Assembly (NCBI RefSeq): GCF_026342835.1
Contig: NZ_JAPEMI010000002.1
Location: 1,426,001-1,490,000 of the forward strand
Direction: 5' to 3'
Length of the DNA: 64,000 bases
Origin: Streptomyces sp. NBC_00154
GTDB taxonomy: Bacteria > Actinomycetota > Actinomycetes > Streptomycetales > Streptomycetaceae
In this document: positions 60,860 through 64,000 of the stretch, piece by piece
Numbering within the stretch: position 1 is the stretch's first letter
How the letters are laid out: every line of letters begins with the position of its first letter
Made by a program: the position numbers and the translations under genes
The notes under the pieces: model-generated
What the model saw: only the letters and a program-made list of their open reading frames with translations
The model's database searches: none
Told to the model about the DNA's origin: nothing

Positions 60860-61306
60860 GTGAACGAACCCGTTGCCAGGAGGATGGGCGACTTCCCGTC
60901 CAGGGCCACCCCCTACGGTCAGGGGTCCTCGGCCAATCTCGCCGACATCCTGGAGCGGGTCCTGGACAAGGGCATCGTCATCGCGGGCGATATCCAGATC
61001 AACCTGCTGGATATCGAACTTCTCACCATCAAGCTGCGCCTGCTGATCGCGTCGGTGGACAAGGCGAAGGAGATGGGCATCGACTGGTGGGAGCATGATC
61101 CTTCGCTGTCCTCACGCGCCAACGACGGGTACCGCTCGCTCGCCGAGGAGAACAAGAGACTGCGTGCCGAGATTGAGGCGATGCACGAGGGCGGTGAGCT
61201 GCCACCGGCCGAGGGAGAGGAGAGTGGCTCTGCAGCTCCGCGCCGCACTTCACGTACCAAACGTGCAGCGCCCAGAGCCCGCAGCGATAGGCGGGACGCG
61301 CCATGA
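60860..61306 (+). CDS. gvpJ: Gas vesicle protein GvpJ (GvpA family)
   Basis: The 148-residue protein has a GvpA-like core (LADILERVLDKGIVIAGDIQ, INLLDIELLTIKLRLLIASV) followed by KAKEMGIDWWEHDP and a basic Pro/Arg-rich tail. The WWE segment after the core is a mark of GvpJ-type minor shell proteins, which shape the cone ends. The GTG start gives the only good family length. Its stop overlaps gvpL by ATGA. Confidence 0.9.
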   Translation: MNEPVARRMGDFPSRATPYGQGSSANLADILERVLDKGIVIAGDIQINLLDIELLTIKLRLLIASVDKAKEMGIDWWEHDPSLSSRANDGYRSLAEENKRLRAEIEAMHEGGELPPAEGEESGSAAPRRTSRTKRAAPRARSDRRDAP

Positions 61307-62118
61307 CCGAATCCATCACCTATGCGTACGCCGTCGCGCGGGATGCTGACGGATCATTGGAGGAGGTTCTGTCGGGGCTTCCCGGGGTGGCGGACGCGCC
61401 CGTGCATCTGGTGCGCGTAGAACAAGGTGACGATGTGGTAGTTGCCGTGAGTGCGGTGCCTGAGCAGGACTTCCAGGAGTCCGCGCTGCGCGCGCATCTC
61501 GAAGACCTGGACTGGCTGGAGTCCGTCGCCCGCGCCCATAACCGTGTGATTGAGGCATTGGCCGCTCGCACCACCGTCCTGCCACTTCGTCTGGCGACGG
61601 TTTACCTCGACGACGAGCGGATGCGACGCATGCTCCAGTCCCGCCGCGAGGCATTTGCCGGCCGACTGACCGCCCTGGCCGCGCAGGTGGAGTGGGGCGT
61701 CAAGATCTATGTCGAAGCGCCCGAGGCAGCCGCGAGTCCGGCAGACCCACCCACGGAAGCGGGCCTGAGCCCGGGGCGGGCCTACCTCAGCCACCGCAGA
61801 GCACAACGACACGCCCGCGAAGACGTCTATCGCAGCGCCTCACAGGCGGCTGAGCGGATCGAATCCGCAGCCCGTGTCCATGCAGTCGACCGGGTTCAGC
61901 ATCGGCCGCAGCAAGGCGAACTCGCCCGTGGGCCGGGAGAGAACGTCATCAACGACGCGTACCTCGTACCGCTGCAGCATGCCGAATCCTTCCGCGCCGA
62001 CGTCCTGCACGCTGCGGAAGGATTTCCAGGTGTGCGCGTCGAAGTCACCGGGCCCTGGGCGCCCTACTCCTTCGCTACGCCGACCGATGTCGAGCCGATG
62101 AAGAGGGTCGTCCCGTGA
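61303..62118 (+). CDS. gvpL: Gas vesicle protein GvpL (GvpL/F family)
   Basis: ATG 61303 overlaps gvpJ. The 271-residue protein has the GvpL/F core: YAYAVARDADGSLEEVLSGL, ARAHNRVIEALAARTTVLPL, RLATVYLDDERMRRMLQSRR, NDAYLVPLQHAESFRADVLH, VTGPWAPYSFA. It is an assembly protein that contacts several Gvp partners. About 50 residues in the middle are charged and poorly conserved. Confidence 0.92.
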   Translation: MTESITYAYAVARDADGSLEEVLSGLPGVADAPVHLVRVEQGDDVVVAVSAVPEQDFQESALRAHLEDLDWLESVARAHNRVIEALAARTTVLPLRLATVYLDDERMRRMLQSRREAFAGRLTALAAQVEWGVKIYVEAPEAAASPADPPTEAGLSPGRAYLSHRRAQRHAREDVYRSASQAAERIESAARVHAVDRVQHRPQQGELARGPGENVINDAYLVPLQHAESFRADVLHAAEGFPGVRVEVTGPWAPYSFATPTDVEPMKRVVP

Positions 62119-62363
62119 AGGCGCCGGGCAGGCCGCAGGCCATATCGGAGGAACCGCTGGCGGATCGGCAGATCGCGCTGATCGATCTGCTGGACCGACT
62201 ACTCAGCGGAGGCGTGGTCCTCACTGGTGACATCGTGCTCTCCATCGCCGATATCGACCTCGTACGGATATCGCTGCGCGCGCTGATCGTCTCCATCAGC
62301 GAGCAGAATCCATCCCCGTGGCAGGCCATTTCAGCACCCACAGGAGACAACGATGACAGGTGA
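62115..62363 (+). CDS. gvpS: Gas vesicle protein GvpS (GvpA family)
   Basis: ATG/GTG at 62115 overlaps gvpL. The 82-residue protein is a short third GvpA homologue (IALIDLLDRLLSGGVVLTGD, IVLSIADIDLVRISLRALIV). It is a minor shell protein. Its stop overlaps the gvpK start by 11 bp. Confidence 0.9.
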   Translation: MKAPGRPQAISEEPLADRQIALIDLLDRLLSGGVVLTGDIVLSIADIDLVRISLRALIVSISEQNPSPWQAISAPTGDNDDR

Positions 62364-62757
62364 GGACCACCCGCCCGGCAACCGCTTCGACGAAGTCGCC
62401 GACGCCGCCGCCCGCGCCTTCCGCCTGCTGCCCGCGCCGCCGCAGGATGTCATGACCTGTGGTGGCGCAGACCGCAGGCCGGCTCAGCGGATCACCACCG
62501 ACCCCGACACGGTGGAACGAGATCTGATGAAGCTCGTCCTCACCATCGTCGAGCTGCTGCGACAGCTCATGGAACGCCAGGCCCTGCAGCGGGTGGACGC
62601 CGGAGGTCTCACCGAGGTGCAGGAGGAGCGCCTGGGAGAAACGCTGATGATTCTGCACGATCGCATGATTGAGCTCTGCGCTCGATACGACCTTTCCATG
62701 CAAGACCTCAATCTGAATCTCGGGCCTCTCGGAACTCTGCTACCACCCACCGAATGA
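62353..62757 (+). CDS. gvpK: Gas vesicle protein GvpK
   Basis: The 134-residue protein has the GvpK signature RITTDPDTVERDLMKLVLTI, VELLRQLMERQALQRVDAGG, LGETLMILHDRMIELCARYD and DLNLNLGPLGTLL. GvpK is an accessory factor needed for vesicle formation. It closes the core gvp operon. Confidence 0.93.
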   Translation: MTGEDHPPGNRFDEVADAAARAFRLLPAPPQDVMTCGGADRRPAQRITTDPDTVERDLMKLVLTIVELLRQLMERQALQRVDAGGLTEVQEERLGETLMILHDRMIELCARYDLSMQDLNLNLGPLGTLLPPTE

Positions 62758-62774
62758 CCCTGAAGGAGCACGAC

Positions 62775-62948
62775 ATGGATATCGGCAAGAAGACCAGAAA
62801 CATCGGCAAAATAATCGAGGGCAAGACCAAGGAAGTGGCCGGGAAGGCCATGGGAAACAAGAGTATGGAGAAAAAGGGAAAGGTCGAAAAGATCAAGGGC
62901 AAAATGCAGCACGCAGTGGAGAAGGGTAGGGACACCTTCAAGCACTGA
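62775..62948 (+). CDS. CsbD-family stress protein
   Basis: AAGGAG precedes ATG 62775, 17 bp after gvpK. The 57-residue, Lys-rich protein (GKKTRNIGKIIEGKTKEVAG, KAMGNKSMEKKGKVEKIKGK) matches CsbD-like general stress proteins. Co-transcription with the gvp genes suggests that the cluster belongs to a stress regulon. 62949-63460 holds no gene I can support. Confidence 0.85.
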   Translation: MDIGKKTRNIGKIIEGKTKEVAGKAMGNKSMEKKGKVEKIKGKMQHAVEKGRDTFKH

Positions 62949-63469
62949 AGGAGACCCTCAACCCTGACAGCCGTGGTCCCGCCGCACTCCGAGCAACGGT
63001 GGGCCGGTAGGTGACGTCCAGCGCAATCAGATGCTCAGCCGGCCCACTCGGGGAAACGCGTTACCGCGTTTACGGCTCGCCGCCCACGGGCCAGCTGCTC
63101 CGAAGAGCGGGAGGTGCGAAGGGCACAGGTTGGCGCTGAGCCAAGGGTGGGCACTGCTGAGGCGGTGGATGACAAGGCGTGTCCACCAGGCGGTCCGATG
63201 CTGCGTTGCGCTCCGAGTAGCGCAGCGCATCCATTTGGACCGCAGGGGTATGTGCTGTGCGTGGAAGGACGATCGCACTGCGCCGCAGCCGACCGCCGAT
63301 CAACACCGTCCGCCCAGGTCAAGGAGGACGTCGTGCCTGCCGGTTCGAGCGAGAAACGTGAGCGCCAGTCGAGCAGGGGCATTGCGTGATTGGGATTGGT
63401 CCGGTTCGCCGGTCTCGTGAGTGACGTGGCGTCATGTCCGTTGTGGGGCAAGGGGCCCGGGAGAGCAGA

Positions 63470-63535
63470 GCAGGCACGGTGCTGGTGATCATGTGGTTGT
63501 CGAGACCCATGAGAACCGAGCGAGACCGTGCCTGC
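63470..63535. promoter_or_regulatory. Inverted repeat covering transposase start codon
   Basis: GCAGGCACGGT (63470-63480) pairs perfectly with ACCGTGCCTGC (63525-63535). The GTG start of the ISAs1 transposase lies inside the right arm, so transcription entering from outside would hide the start in a stem, a known protective device of IS elements. Confidence 0.5.
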
Positions 63536-64000
63536 CCGAACATCATCGCCCATCCCTTCCGCACTGGAGAAACTGGGTTCCCCGACTGATCCCCTCACCT
63601 CAAGCGATGTCGCTGACCTGCGGCGTTTCCTGATCCTGGTCGCCGATCCCCGCGATGCGCGAGGACTGCGGTATCCGGCCCTCGCGTTGCTGTGCGCAGC
63701 CGTCTCGGCGGTGCTGACCGGGGCTCGCTCGCTCATCGCGATCAGCGAGTGGATCACGGATGCCCCGCAGCATGTGCTGGGCGTCCTCGGCTTCGCTGCC
63801 GATCCACTTACCGGTCTGCGGCCGGTGCCGCACGCCGCAACCGTGCGCCGCCTGCTGCAGCGTGTGGACGGTGACGCGCTGGACGCGGCGATCAGCGCGT
63901 ATCTGCAGGCCAGAACGCCGCCCCCGGTCGAGCCGGAGGCGGAGAAAGGGCCGGTGCGACGGGTGATCGCGGTCGACGGCAAGGTGGTCCGCGGATCGCG
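63528..64000 (+). CDS. ISAs1-family transposase, cut by window end
   Basis: GTG 63528 starts PARTSSPIPSALEKLGSPTD. The protein continues with the ISAs1 N-terminal domain (VADLRRFLILVADPRDARGL, RYPALALLCAAVSAVLTGAR, SLIAISEWITDAP) and reaches the first DDE Asp in RRVIAVDGKVVRGSR at the window edge. The rest lies outside. No lesion is seen in the 157 codons present. Confidence 0.88.
   Translation, partial: MPARTSSPIPSALEKLGSPTDPLTSSDVADLRRFLILVADPRDARGLRYPALALLCAAVSAVLTGARSLIAISEWITDAPQHVLGVLGFAADPLTGLRPVPHAATVRRLLQRVDGDALDAAISAYLQARTPPPVEPEAEKGPVRRVIAVDGKVVRGS

Noticed and set aside
63027-63420. Frames left of the ISAs1 element
   Set aside because: Arg/Trp-rich on one strand and Pro/Ser-rich on the other, with no family similarity. 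Possibly IS flank, but I cannot support a gene.

Overview
The window looks like a Streptomyces-type actinomycete chromosome, probably an accessory arm. It is GC-rich throughout, with GGAGG-type ribosome sites, ATGA/GTGA gene overlaps, a gas vesicle (gvp) cluster of the streptomycete kind, SPW-repeat, SpoIIE-type phosphatase, MerR-like and MmyB-type XRE genes. It is a mosaic. Intact operons alternate with gene fragments, and there are at least six insertion elements or large remnants (IS630, IS5-like, IS4, IS3, ISAs1, plus IS110 and IS21 scraps). No tRNA, rRNA or CRISPR array was seen.

Layout. 0-3 kb: gene scraps (PPOX, epimerase, gnd), an AhpD-like gene and an IS630 element inserted just upstream of its ribosome site. 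3.4-7.1 kb: a four-gene operon of patatin, MGT-type glycosyltransferase, membrane protein and hydrolase-like protein. 7.2-10 kb: TetR, a TetR scrap, and a MarR/operator/membrane-exporter divergon. 10.4-13 kb: an arsenic locus (arsC, arsC scrap, arsR, aquaglyceroporin, decayed flavin monooxygenase). 13-20.4 kb: small oxidoreductases with their TetR and XRE regulators and an MFS pump. 20.7-27.9 kb: a strongly rearranged zone with an IS110'/quinone-reductase'/SRPBCC' mosaic, TspO, a relaxase remnant, a MerR-like gene, an ACTGC-rich array and a full-length bacterial ADF/cofilin homologue head-to-head with a YeaQ-type gene. 28-32 kb: methyltransferase, an IS4 element with a clear target duplication, and scraps. 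32.5-36.9 kb: a stress-protein island (SPW, cold shock, hemerythrin, decayed CBS and DUF2071 genes) flanked by an inverted duplication. 37-40 kb: SpoIIE phosphatase and a CtaG/DUF2243 pair. 40-42 kb: IS3 with a tiny hairpin insertion. 42-46 kb: HIT protein and an exopolysaccharide operon (GT2 synthase plus CBM3-GH16 secreted protein). 46-51.7 kb: RHS and IS21 scraps, PPOX, NUDIX, GNAT, and an ArsR/MFS divergon. 51.7-56.6 kb: P450, ferredoxin reductase, ferredoxin, cupin, CMD, divergent from an XRE regulator. 57.4-63 kb: DJ-1 protein, DUF6131-like small protein, gvpO-A-F-G-J-L-S-K and csbD. The window ends inside an ISAs1 transposase.

The most unusual item is the ADF/cofilin homologue at 26280-26666. 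It is a eukaryotic actin-binding fold encoded with streptomycete codon usage, about 25 bp from what looks like a recombination joint. Many genes carry single-base lesions. Either this arm is decaying or some are sequencing errors, and the affected genes are marked.
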